Below are positions 32,262 to 40,301 of a stretch of 64,000 bases of DNA, piece after piece. The stretch is from Streptomyces sp. NBC_00569. Its GTDB lineage: Bacteria > Actinomycetota > Actinomycetes > Streptomycetales > Streptomycetaceae. The number at the start of each line of letters is the position of its first letter. Positions within the stretch are counted from its first letter, which is position 1. The notes beneath the pieces are model-generated. The model made no database searches. It worked only from the letters and a program-made list of their open reading frames with translations, and was not told where the DNA came from. The stretch covers positions 7,424,001 to 7,488,000 of the forward strand of contig NZ_CP107783.1 of assembly GCF_036345255.1 (NCBI RefSeq), read 5' to 3'. A program made the translations under genes and the position numbers.

Positions 32262-33809
32262 CTACTTGGTCACCGCGTCCAGGGCGTCGGCCATGCCGTG
32301 CCCGTAGAAGCCGTTCTTGTTCTTGCCGCCCTCGCACACCGCGTCGACCTTGCCGTCGCCGTCGATGTCGTACGGGTCGGTGCACGGCGTGGCGTCGGCC
32401 TGCGCGTACAGGAGCGCCTTCACCGCCGCCGCGGAGGCGTGCGGGTGCGTCGACTTGATCAGCGCGGCGACGCCGGCGACGTGCGGGGACGCCATCGACG
32501 TACCGGCCATGTAGCCCCACTTGCCGCCGGGCAGCGGGCCGAGGATCAGGCCGCTCGTGGCGGGCGGCGCCGGCGTCTGGTACGCCGTCGAGTCGCCGCC
32601 GGGGGCCGCGATGTCGATGATGCCCTGACCGTAGTTGGAGAACGACGACTTGAGGCCCTTGGCCCCGGTCGCCGCGGTCGTGACGACGCCCGGCAGCTGC
32701 GTCGGGATGTCGAAGCACTTGGACGGGTCGACGACCCGGTCGCCCGGGGTCGTGTCGTTCGGGCTCGACGGGTCGGTGATCTCGTCGGAGGCGAGGTCGT
32801 AGTTCTCGTTGCCCGCCGCCGCGACGTTCACGGCGCCCTTCTTCTCCGCGTACTGCGAGGCCCGCGCGACGGCCTTCACCAGGGCCTTCTGTTCCGGGTC
32901 GTCCGTGCAGTTGAAGTACCACGGGTCGGTGTAATAGCTGTTGTTGGTGACGTCGACGCCGTGCTCGGCCGCGAACACGAAGCCGCACACCACGGCCTCC
33001 GTGTAGAAGAAGCCGTCCGGGTTGCCCACCTTGATGCCCGAGACCTTCACGCCGGGCGCGACCCCCGTGATGCCGACGCCGTTCTTGGCGCCCGCGATCT
33101 CACCCGCGACATGCGTGCCGTGCGGGCTCTCCGAGGCGCTGGGGCGCCAGGAGCCGTCCGTCGTGTCCGGCTTGCCCGAGACACAGTTCGCGGACGCCCC
33201 GCGGTCGAAGTTCGGCGCGATGTCCGGGTGGGTGTCGTCGACGCCGGTGTCGATCACCGCGACGGTGACCTTCCTGCTGCCGAGCGACTTCTCGTGCGCC
33301 TTGTCCGCCTTGATGGCGGGCAGGTCCCACTGCAACGGCTCCAGCGGGTCCTGTCCGGCGGCGGCCTGACCGGTCGTGGCCGCCAGCTGGGCTGCGGTCA
33401 GTGCCTTCGGGGTGCCGAGGTCGGCCGTGGACTGGGCGGGCAGCGGCGCGGTGCGCGTGGCACCCGCCGAGTCGACCCCGCGGGCCTTGCGGATCGTCTT
33501 CGCGAAGTCCGGGTTCGAAGAGTGCGCGACGATGACGCCGATCTTGTCGTACGCGATGACGACGGTGCCGCCGGCCTTGGTGATCTCCTTCTGGACGGCG
33601 GCCGAAGTGCCGTGTCCGGAACGCACGTTGACCACGTAGCTGAGCGAGGGGCCGTCCGTGGCGACCGGGGCCTGAGGGGCCTGCGGGGCCTGACCCGCGG
33701 CCGACGCGGTCGCGTTCGGCAGGAACGCGAGCGCCGTGGCCATGGCCATCCCGGCCGGTACGGCTATCGAACGGCGGATGGAACGGGAGCGCGCGAGGGG
33801 CGCCGTCAT
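32262..33809 (-). CDS. Secreted S8 (subtilisin-like) serine peptidase
   Basis: A 515-aa exported protease. The signal peptide (RSIRRSIAVPAGMAMATALAFLPNATASA) ends near residue 37. An I9-like propeptide (YVVNVRSGHGTSAAVQKEITKAGG...) is followed by the catalytic domain: Asp in VAVIDTGVDDTHPDI, His in SPHGTHVAGEIAG and Ser in MAGTSMASPHVAGVAAL. Close to the C-terminus is DIDGDGKVDAVCEGGK, an EF-hand/dockerin-like calcium loop. AGGAG precedes the ATG by six bases. It lies directly downstream of a close paralogue, so the pair arose by tandem duplication. Confidence 0.94.
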   Translation of the reverse strand: MTAPLARSRSIRRSIAVPAGMAMATALAFLPNATASAAGQAPQAPQAPVATDGPSLSYVVNVRSGHGTSAAVQKEITKAGGTVVIAYDKIGVIVAHSSNPDFAKTIRKARGVDSAGATRTAPLPAQSTADLGTPKALTAAQLAATTGQAAAGQDPLEPLQWDLPAIKADKAHEKSLGSRKVTVAVIDTGVDDTHPDIAPNFDRGASANCVSGKPDTTDGSWRPSASESPHGTHVAGEIAGAKNGVGITGVAPGVKVSGIKVGNPDGFFYTEAVVCGFVFAAEHGVDVTNNSYYTDPWYFNCTDDPEQKALVKAVARASQYAEKKGAVNVAAAGNENYDLASDEITDPSSPNDTTPGDRVVDPSKCFDIPTQLPGVVTTAATGAKGLKSSFSNYGQGIIDIAAPGGDSTAYQTPAPPATSGLILGPLPGGKWGYMAGTSMASPHVAGVAALIKSTHPHASAAAVKALLYAQADATPCTDPYDIDGDGKVDAVCEGGKNKNGFYGHGMADALDAVTK

Positions 33810-33912
33810 GGTGTCTCCTGGGTTCGTTGCGTTCGGGATGCGTGGAGCGGCAGGCAGCCGGAGCCGCCCCGGGTACCTCTGGTGCAGGGCTGCTCGGCGG
33901 GTCGCGTCAGGG

Positions 33913-35454
33913 TCACTTCTTGACGGCGTCGAGCGCGTCGACGATGCCGAAGCCGTAGAAGCCGTTGACGTGCTTCCCGCCCTCGCAGGTGGCGTCGACG
34001 ACACCGTCGCCGTCCCCGTCGTACGGGGCCGAGGGGCAGCCCGGGTTGTCGGCCTCGGCCTTGAGCAGGGCCTGGAGCTGGGCCGGAGTGGCCCTCGGGT
34101 GCGTCGACTTGAGCAGCGCGGCGACCCCGGCGGCGTGCGGCGACGCCATCGACGTGCCCTGGAGGAAGCCGTACTGGCCGCCCGGCATCGTCGACAGGAT
34201 GCGGCCGTTCTTCGACGGGGTGTCCGGGAACTGGAACTTGTCTCCGCCCGGCGCCGCGATGTCGATGACACCCTTGCCGTAGCTGGAGTAGTACGCCTTG
34301 GCACCCGTCGGGCCCGAGGCGCTGACGGTGACGACGCCCGGCAGCTGCGTCGGGATGTCGAAGCACTTGTGCGGGTCGATCGTGCGGTGGACCGGCGTCG
34401 AGTCGTCGGGGCTGGAGTCGTCGACGAGCGCGTCCGAGTCCAGGTCGTCGTTGGAGTTGCCGGCCGACGCCAGGTTGAGGGTGCCCTTCTTCTGGGCGTA
34501 CAGCTGGGCCCGGTCGACCGCGTCGACGATGGCCTTCTGGTCGGGGTCGTCCATGCAGTTGTAGAGCCAAGGGTCCACGTAATAGCTGTTGTTGGTGACC
34601 TCGACGCCGTGGTCGGCGGCGAACACGAAGGCGCAGACCACGTTCTCCGGGTAGAAGAGGCCGTCGTGGGGGTCGCTGACCTTGATGCCCGCGACCTTCA
34701 CACCGGGAGCGACCCCGGCGACGCCTATGCCGTTGCGGGCCGCGGCTATCTCACCGGCGACGTGCGTGCCGTGGTAGTCCTCGGCCGGGTCGTAGGGTCG
34801 CCACGCGCCGGGCGAGGTGTCCGCCTTGCCGCCGACACAGTTCGCGGACTGCGAGGCGGAGAAGTTCGGGGCGAGGTCGGGGTGGGTGTCGTCGACGCCC
34901 GTGTCGATGACACCGACGGTGACGTCGCGGCTGCCCGGGTTGATCTTCGCGGCCTTGTCGGCGCCGATCGCCCGCAGATCCCACTGGTCGGCCTCGAGTG
35001 GCTCGGCGCCCGAATCGGCTTTCGCCGCAAGGGACTTGGCCTGCGCCTTCGACAGGACCTGGGCGGCACCCTCGTCCGTGGTGCCGGCGGCGACCAGCGG
35101 GGACGTACGCGTGGCGCCCGCCGACTGCACCCCCTTGACGGCGCGGATCTGCCGGCCGAAGTCCGGGTTCGACGCGTGGACGACGATCACGCCGATCCGG
35201 TCGTACGAGGCCACGACGGTCCCGCCGGCCTTGTCGATCGCCTTCTTCACCGACGCGAGGGTGCGGTGGTCCGTCCTGGTGTTCACGACGTACGCGAGTG
35301 CCCCTGCGTCGGCGGTGGCCGAACCGGCAGTGGCGGCGGGGGAGTCGGCGGGTGCGGCCGACGCGGCGCCGGGCAGGAAGCCGAGGGACGCGGTGAGCGC
35401 GAGGCCGAGCGGCAGGGTGAGCGCCAGCCGGCGTCTGGAGCGCAGATGAGCCAT
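33913..35454 (-). CDS. Secreted S8 (subtilisin-like) serine peptidase, tandem paralogue
   Basis: A 513-aa exported protease with the same layout as its downstream neighbour. It has a signal peptide (RRRLALTLPLGLALTASLGFLPGAASAA) and a propeptide (YVVNTRTDHRTLASVKKAIDKAGG). The catalytic Asp is in VGVIDTGVDDTHPDL, the His in YHGTHVAGEIAA and the Ser in LQGTSMASPHAAGVAAL. The C-terminal calcium-like loop is DGDGDGVVDATCEGGK. The two genes are separated by 103 bases with no strong hairpin seen, so they may share a transcript or have separate promoters. Confidence 0.94.
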   Translation of the reverse strand: MAHLRSRRRLALTLPLGLALTASLGFLPGAASAAPADSPAATAGSATADAGALAYVVNTRTDHRTLASVKKAIDKAGGTVVASYDRIGVIVVHASNPDFGRQIRAVKGVQSAGATRTSPLVAAGTTDEGAAQVLSKAQAKSLAAKADSGAEPLEADQWDLRAIGADKAAKINPGSRDVTVGVIDTGVDDTHPDLAPNFSASQSANCVGGKADTSPGAWRPYDPAEDYHGTHVAGEIAAARNGIGVAGVAPGVKVAGIKVSDPHDGLFYPENVVCAFVFAADHGVEVTNNSYYVDPWLYNCMDDPDQKAIVDAVDRAQLYAQKKGTLNLASAGNSNDDLDSDALVDDSSPDDSTPVHRTIDPHKCFDIPTQLPGVVTVSASGPTGAKAYYSSYGKGVIDIAAPGGDKFQFPDTPSKNGRILSTMPGGQYGFLQGTSMASPHAAGVAALLKSTHPRATPAQLQALLKAEADNPGCPSAPYDGDGDGVVDATCEGGKHVNGFYGFGIVDALDAVKK

Positions 35455-35714
35455 GGGATCTCCACATCATCCGTCGTATATGGAAAAGCCCGAACACAGT
35501 TGGTGCCCGGGCAGGTACATGACGCGTGGTGCTCGGGTGAACGTATCCCGGGTCCTCGCAGGCCAGCAATGAAATCCCAAAGAAAGCGCATGACCGGGCA
35601 ACGCAGTTGAACCGGTGTGCGCGTGCCCCCGTGACGTTGAGCAGGGGGCATGCGCACGATCCTCGCCCCCTGTCGGATCACGCCGGGTGGCCCTACCATC
35701 GCCTCCCGGCCCAG

Positions 35715-35728
35715 GTGATCCAGATCAC
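35715..35728. promoter_or_regulatory. Crp-like palindrome GTGATCCAGATCAC upstream of DUF485-actP
   Basis: A perfect six-base inverted repeat with a two-base centre. It resembles the Streptomyces Crp half-site pattern GTG-N6-GNCAC, with one mismatch. It also contains two GATC sites. It lies 75 bases before the DUF485 start. The rest of the 35455-35789 intergenic region contains the start regions of both divergent units and no additional gene I can support. Confidence 0.5.
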
Positions 35729-35789
35729 TGTGAGGTCTGAGAACCACATGTCCGTTTCACCCGCCGCACCCGCACCGCGAGGAGACTCC

Positions 35790-36158
35790 GTGGCCACCGA
35801 TGCACCGCCACCGTCGAAAAGCGGGCCCCGCAACCAACCCGCACCGCCCTCCACGGAGGAATTCATCGCGGAGCAGGAGAGCGCGGAGTTCGCCGAACTG
35901 CGCCACGCGCACCGCTCGTTCGCCTTCCCTCTGACCGTCGCCTTCATCGCCTGGTACCTGCTGTACGTACTGCTGTCGAACTACGCGGGCGACTTCATGG
36001 GCACCAAGCTCTTCGGCAACATCAATGTCGCGCTGGTCCTCGGCCTCGCCCAGTTCCTGACCACGTTCCTCATCGCCTGGTGGTACTCCCGCCACGCTGC
36101 CACCAAGCTCGACCCCAAGGCCGAGGCGATCAAGTCCCGGATGGAGGGCGGCGCATGA
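35790..36158 (+). CDS. DUF485 membrane protein, partner of acetate symporter
   Basis: A 122-aa protein with two transmembrane helices (FAFPLTVAFIAWYLLYVLLSNYA and NVALVLGLAQFLTTFLIAWWYSRHA). The segment EFAELRHAHRSFAFPLT is the DUF485 hallmark. DUF485 proteins sit directly before acetate/cation symporters (YjcH-ActP in E. coli) and are thought to assist them. GTG 35790 follows GAGGAG at five bases; an in-frame ATG at 35748 is an alternative. Its stop overlaps the symporter start in ATGA. Confidence 0.9.
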   Translation: MATDAPPPSKSGPRNQPAPPSTEEFIAEQESAEFAELRHAHRSFAFPLTVAFIAWYLLYVLLSNYAGDFMGTKLFGNINVALVLGLAQFLTTFLIAWWYSRHAATKLDPKAEAIKSRMEGGA

Positions 36159-37783
36159 GCCCCGCAGTCACGCAGGTAATCGCCGTGGGTGAGGCGAGCG
36201 AGCACCGGCCGCTCATCATCTCCCTGTTCGCGGTGTTCGTCCTCGCCACCCTGGTGATCACCGTCTGGGCGGGCCGTCAGACGAGGAGCGCCTCCGACTT
36301 CTACGCGGGCGGGCGCCAGTTCACCGGCTTCCAGAACGGACTCGCCGTCTCCGGCGACTACATGTCCGCGGCCTCGTTCCTCGGCATCGCCGGAGCGATC
36401 GCCCTCTTCGGCTACGACGGCTTCCTCTACTCCATCGGCTTCCTCGTCGCGTGGCTCGTCGCCCTGCTCCTGGTCGCCGAGCCGCTGCGCAACTCCGGCC
36501 GCTACACGATGGGCGACGTCCTCGCGTACCGGATGCGCCAGCGCCCGGTCCGCACCGCGGCCGGCACCTCCACGATCGTCGTCTCGATCTTCTACCTGCT
36601 CGCGCAGATGGCGGGCGCGGGCGTCCTCGTCTCGCTGCTCCTCGGCATCACGTCCGACGCGGGCAAGGTCGGCATCGTCGCCCTCGTCGGCGTCCTGATG
36701 ATCGTGTACGTCACCATCGGCGGTATGAAGGGCACCACCTGGGTCCAGATGGTCAAGGCCGTGCTCCTGATCGCGGGCACGATCCTGCTCACCTTCCTGG
36801 TCCTGTTGAAGTTCAACTTCAACATCTCCGACCTGCTCGGCAAGGCGGCGTCCAACAGCGGGAAGGGCGCCTCGTTCCTGGAGCCGGGACTCAAGTACGG
36901 CGCCACGTCGACGTCGAAGATCGACTTCATCTCGCTCGGCATCGCGCTCGTCCTCGGCACCGCGGGACTGCCGCACATCCTGATCCGCTTCTACACGGTC
37001 CCCACCGCCAAGGCCGCCCGTAAGTCCGTGAACTGGGCGATCGGCATCATCGGCGCGTTCTACCTGATGACGATCGCGCTCGGCTTCGGTGCCGCCGCCC
37101 TCATCAAGCCGGAAGAGATCATCGCGTCCAACCCGGCGGGCAACACCGCGGCGCCGCTGCTCGCGCTGCACCTCGGCGGGGTCGACTCGTCGTGGGGCGC
37201 GATCCTCCTCGCGACGATCTCGGCGGTCGCCTTCGCCACGATCCTCGCGGTCGTCGCGGGCCTGACCCTCGCCTCGTCCTCCTCGTTCGCGCACGACATC
37301 TACGCGAACGTCATCAAGAAGGGCAAGGCCTCCGAGAAGCAGGAGATGAAGGCGGCCCGCTGGGCGACCGTCTTCATCGGCATCGTCTCCATCGGCCTCG
37401 GCGCCCTCGCCCGCGACCTGAACGTGGCCGGCCTGGTCGCGCTCGCCTTCGCGGTCGCCGCCTCAGCCAACCTGCCGACGATCCTCTACAGCCTCTTCTG
37501 GAAGCGCTTCACCACCCAGGGCGCGCTCTGGTCGATCTACGGAGGCCTCTTCGCGGCGGTCTTCCTGGTGCTGTTCTCGCCGGTCGTCTCCGGCAACCCG
37601 AAGACGTCCATGTTCAAGGGCGTCGACTTCCACTGGTTCCCCTTGGACAACCCGGGCATCATCTCGATCCCGGTCGGCTTCCTGCTCGGCTGGCTCGGCA
37701 CCGTCCTGTCCAAGGAGAAGGCGGACGCCGGCAAATACGCGGAGCTCGAAGTCCGCTCCCTCACCGGTACGGGAGCCCACTGA
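36155..37783 (+). CDS. actP: Sodium:solute symporter, acetate/cation symporter ActP-like
   Basis: A 542-aa membrane protein of the SSF family with about 13 transmembrane helices. Hallmarks are SASDFYAGGRQFTGFQNGLAVSGDYMSAASFLG near residues 45-78, GTAGLPHILIRFYTVPTAKAARKSVNWA, and SAVAFATILAVVAGLTLASSSSFAHDIYANV. The pairing with DUF485 strongly suggests uptake of acetate or a related monocarboxylate. Start and DUF485 stop overlap by four bases. A Crp-like site upstream fits carbon control. A hairpin follows the gene. Confidence 0.9.
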   Translation: MSPAVTQVIAVGEASEHRPLIISLFAVFVLATLVITVWAGRQTRSASDFYAGGRQFTGFQNGLAVSGDYMSAASFLGIAGAIALFGYDGFLYSIGFLVAWLVALLLVAEPLRNSGRYTMGDVLAYRMRQRPVRTAAGTSTIVVSIFYLLAQMAGAGVLVSLLLGITSDAGKVGIVALVGVLMIVYVTIGGMKGTTWVQMVKAVLLIAGTILLTFLVLLKFNFNISDLLGKAASNSGKGASFLEPGLKYGATSTSKIDFISLGIALVLGTAGLPHILIRFYTVPTAKAARKSVNWAIGIIGAFYLMTIALGFGAAALIKPEEIIASNPAGNTAAPLLALHLGGVDSSWGAILLATISAVAFATILAVVAGLTLASSSSFAHDIYANVIKKGKASEKQEMKAARWATVFIGIVSIGLGALARDLNVAGLVALAFAVAASANLPTILYSLFWKRFTTQGALWSIYGGLFAAVFLVLFSPVVSGNPKTSMFKGVDFHWFPLDNPGIISIPVGFLLGWLGTVLSKEKADAGKYAELEVRSLTGTGAH

Positions 37784-37794
37784 CCTCGGGATTC

Positions 37795-37842
37795 GGACGG
37801 CCGCCTCGCGGACCCTCGTACGGATCTACGAGGCGGCCGTCC
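37795..37842 (+). terminator. Terminator after actP
   Basis: GGACGGCCGCCTCG (37795-37808) pairs perfectly with CGAGGCGGCCGTCC (37829-37842), a 14-bp stem with a 20-base loop. It lies 11 bases past the actP stop. A TAGGCT -10 candidate for moaA follows near 37887. Confidence 0.65.
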
Positions 37843-37927
37843 CGCTCCCGTGGGATCAGGGGCACCCCGGTGTCGGACCCATCACGTAGGCTCGCACTAT
37901 CAGATCCGCATCGGAGAGGGGGCCCAC

Positions 37928-38917
37928 GTGCTGATCGACACTTATGGCCGAGTGGCCACCGACCTCCGCGTCTCGCTGACCGACCGGTGCAATCTCCGGT
38001 GTACGTACTGCATGCCCGAAGAGGGCCTCCAGTGGCTGGCCAAGCCCGATCTGCTCACGGACGACGAGATCGTCCGGCTCATCCGGATCGCCGTCACCCA
38101 GCTCGGCATCACGGAGGTCAGGTTCACCGGCGGCGAGCCCCTGCTGCGCCCCGGCCTCGTCGGCATCGTGGAGCGCGTGGCCCAGTTGGAGCCGCGCCCC
38201 CAGATGTCCCTGACGACGAACGGGATCGGGCTCAAGCGCACCGCCGCCGCCCTCAAGCAGGCCGGCCTCGACCGGGTCAACGTCTCGCTGGACACCCTGC
38301 GCCCCGACGTCTTCAAGACCCTCACGCGGCGCGACCGCCACAAGGACGTCATCGCCGGCCTCGAAGCCGCGAGCGAAGCCGGCCTCACCCCCGTCAAGGT
38401 CAACTCCGTGCTGATGCCGGGGCTGAACGACGACGAGGCACCCGAACTCCTGGCCTGGGCCGTCGAGCACGACTACGAGCTGCGCTTCATCGAGCAGATG
38501 CCGCTGGACGCCCAGCACGGCTGGAAGCGCGACGGCATGATCACCGCCGGTGACATCCTCGCGTCCCTGCGTACGCGCTTCGACCTCGCGCCCGAAGGCT
38601 CCGGCGAGCGGGGTTCCGCCCCCGCCGAGCGCTGGCTGGTGGACGGCGGACCGCAGCGCGTCGGCGTCATCGCCTCCGTCACCCGCCCGTTCTGCTCGGC
38701 CTGCGACCGCACCCGGCTCACCGCCGACGGACAGGTGCGCACCTGCCTGTTCGCCAGCGAGGAGACGGACCTGCGCGCGGCCCTGCGCTCGGACAGCGGG
38801 GACGACGAGATCGCCCGTATCTGGAAGCTCGCCATGTGGGGCAAGAAGGCCGGCTCCGGCCTGGACGACCCGACGTTCCTCCAGCCCGAGCGCCCGATGT
38901 CCGCGATCGGCGGCTGA
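37928..38917 (+). CDS. moaA: GTP 3',8-cyclase MoaA
   Basis: A 329-aa radical-SAM enzyme that converts GTP to 3',8-cyclo-7,8-dihydro-GTP, the first step of molybdenum cofactor synthesis. The SAM cluster is CNLRCTYC near residue 19, followed by FTGGEPLLR. The second iron-sulfur cluster is supplied by PFCSACDRTRLTADGQVRTCLF. The C-terminal Gly-Gly tail (SAIGG), needed for activity, is present. GTG 37928 has GAGAGGGGG a few bases upstream. No other moa/moe gene is in the window. Confidence 0.96.
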   Translation: MLIDTYGRVATDLRVSLTDRCNLRCTYCMPEEGLQWLAKPDLLTDDEIVRLIRIAVTQLGITEVRFTGGEPLLRPGLVGIVERVAQLEPRPQMSLTTNGIGLKRTAAALKQAGLDRVNVSLDTLRPDVFKTLTRRDRHKDVIAGLEAASEAGLTPVKVNSVLMPGLNDDEAPELLAWAVEHDYELRFIEQMPLDAQHGWKRDGMITAGDILASLRTRFDLAPEGSGERGSAPAERWLVDGGPQRVGVIASVTRPFCSACDRTRLTADGQVRTCLFASEETDLRAALRSDSGDDEIARIWKLAMWGKKAGSGLDDPTFLQPERPMSAIGG

Positions 38918-38926
38918 CCCGGGGCC

Positions 38927-39148
38927 TCAGCCCTCGTGGTCCCCGGACTCCCAGTCCTTCAGCGCGACGACATCCTTCAGAAAGCCGCGCACGCCGAGGA
39001 ACTGGGAGAGATGCTCGCGGTGTTCGTCGCACGCGAGCCACGTCTTGCGCCGCTCCGGCGTGTGCAGCTTCGGGTTGTTCCAGGCGAGCACCCAGACCGC
39101 GTCGACGCGGCAGCCCTTGGCGGAACAGATCGGGTTTTCGTCACTCAC
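38927..39148 (-). CDS. Small zinc-finger-like protein, 73 aa
   Basis: The protein reads SDENPICSAKGCRVDAVWVL, then AWNNPKLHTPERRKTWLACDEHREHLSQFLGVRGFL. The pairs CSAKGC and CDEHREH could form one zinc site. Orthologues are, as I recall, often labelled 'acetone carboxylase' in databases, but at 73 aa and with no such motif that name is not supportable. GTG 39148 is chosen because the frame further upstream is compositionally non-coding. It converges on moaA with a 9-base gap. Function unknown. Confidence 0.75.
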   Translation of the reverse strand: MSDENPICSAKGCRVDAVWVLAWNNPKLHTPERRKTWLACDEHREHLSQFLGVRGFLKDVVALKDWESGDHEG

Positions 39149-39344
39149 AGGTACCGCCCCAAACACATACGCGCCCAAACAAAGGCGACGCCGAGCAGCC
39201 ACGGGGGGAGCTGCCCGGCGTCGGTCCGTCGCTCCGACGGGGGATGCGGAGCGCGTACGAAGTATGTCATGGGGGACCGGCCGCCCGGCACCGGAACTAC
39301 ATGATTGATCTGAGCTTTTATTGAGCTTTGCGGATCGCCGGTGG

Positions 39345-39731
39345 TCAGCCGCGGTCACCGAAGTGATCACTCCGAGCGTCGTCGTGCGCGCCGGTGCTGT
39401 CCCGCGGAACGGACTCCGCGGAGGCGTCGGCGGCGGGCGGCGTGATCATCGGCCGCACGGGCGTGGTGACGAAGGTCGACGGCAGCGAACGGACGTTCTC
39501 CCGGCCCGCGTTGGCGATCACCACGGCGACGTAGGGGAGCAGCAGGCCGAGCACCAGGGCCACGATCGCCACCGGGCGTTCGACGTTCCACAGGGCCGCG
39601 CCGAGGATCACGGCGAGGGTGCGGACCGACATCGAGATGACATAGCGGCGCTGCCGGCCACGGACGTCGTCGGCGAGACTCTGCCTCGCCCCGGTGATCC
39701 GGAAGACCTCGCCGCTGCTCTGCTTCCGCAT
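39345..39731 (-). CDS. DUF3099 membrane protein
   Basis: A 128-aa protein. The N-terminal FRITGARQSLADDVRGRQRRYVISMSVRTLAVILG is the DUF3099 signature. Two transmembrane helices cover about residues 29-75, and the C-terminus is a polar tail. I choose ATG 39731 (MRKQSSGE), with an AGGTGGTGG region upstream. The function of DUF3099 is unknown. It diverges from the YeaQ-like gene. Between this gene and the 73-aa zinc gene (39149-39344) I see nothing convincing. Confidence 0.85.
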   Translation of the reverse strand: MRKQSSGEVFRITGARQSLADDVRGRQRRYVISMSVRTLAVILGAALWNVERPVAIVALVLGLLLPYVAVVIANAGRENVRSLPSTFVTTPVRPMITPPAADASAESVPRDSTGAHDDARSDHFGDRG

Positions 39732-39946
39732 CACACACCACCACCTGCCTGCCATGCCGGACTCTCCCCGGTCCGGACTTCTTCCACGGTACGCCCGGCT
39801 TCCCTCGCGTTCGAGACCGGGGCGGGCCCGGCCTGTGCGTACGCGCTGCCCCGTACCGCGTACGGGTGCGCCCGACATGCGCTGTATGGCGGACAAGCCG
39901 AGACTGGGCGCAGATGCGCACAGCGCGCCACAGAGGAGGCGACGAC

Positions 39947-40222
39947 ATGAGCTGGTTGTGGGCGATCATCGTGGGTCTGGTGCTCGGACTGATCGCGAAG
40001 GCGATCCTGCCGGGCAAGCAGCAGATCCCTCTGTGGCTGACCGTGATCTTCGGAATCATCGGCAGCGTGCTGGGTAACACGGTCGCCACCTGGATCGGCG
40101 TCAACGACACCAAAGGCATCGACTGGACCCGCCACCTGCTCCAACTCGCCGGAGCCGTGCTCATCGTGTGGCTGGGAGACATGGCCTGGGTGGCCCTGCG
40201 ACGCAACAAACAGCGCGTCTGA
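39947..40222 (+). CDS. GlsB/YeaQ/YmgE family stress-response membrane protein
   Basis: A 91-aa protein with three transmembrane helices: MSWLWAIIVGLVLGLIAKAILPG, the typical opening of this family, then PLWLTVIFGIIGSVLGNTVATWIG and LLQLAGAVLIVWLGDMAWVAL. Members are induced by stress, but their mechanism is unknown. GAGGAGG is nine bases before the ATG. Its stop codon lies inside the left arm of the very strong terminator that separates it from the convergent tyrS. Confidence 0.88.
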   Translation: MSWLWAIIVGLVLGLIAKAILPGKQQIPLWLTVIFGIIGSVLGNTVATWIGVNDTKGIDWTRHLLQLAGAVLIVWLGDMAWVALRRNKQRV

Positions 40223-40280
40223 GACAGCCGGAAGGGCGGCCACGCACCAGGTGCGCGGCCGCCCTTCCGGCTGTCTCAGA
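40218..40280. terminator. Bidirectional terminator, 24-bp perfect stem
   Basis: Arms 40218-40241 and 40257-40280 are perfectly complementary over 24 bases. Inside them is a second six-base pairing (CGCACC and GGTGCG, 40243-40248 with 40250-40255). The left arm begins within the YeaQ-like stop codon. It serves both the plus-strand gene and the minus-strand tyrS, which ends at 40302. Confidence 0.9.
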
Positions 40281-40301
40281 GCGTGTTCGAAGACTGTGCG
40301 C

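Noticed and set aside
29767..32307. An 846-aa plus-strand open frame across copD and the CoA-transferase gene
   Set aside because: It spans two well-supported minus-strand genes and their spacer, with low-complexity Arg/Gly/Pro sequence. It is an artefact.
38918..39946. Possible tRNA or small RNA genes among the small-protein genes
   Set aside because: I found no cloverleaf, no CCA-like end and no strong independent hairpin with a promoter.
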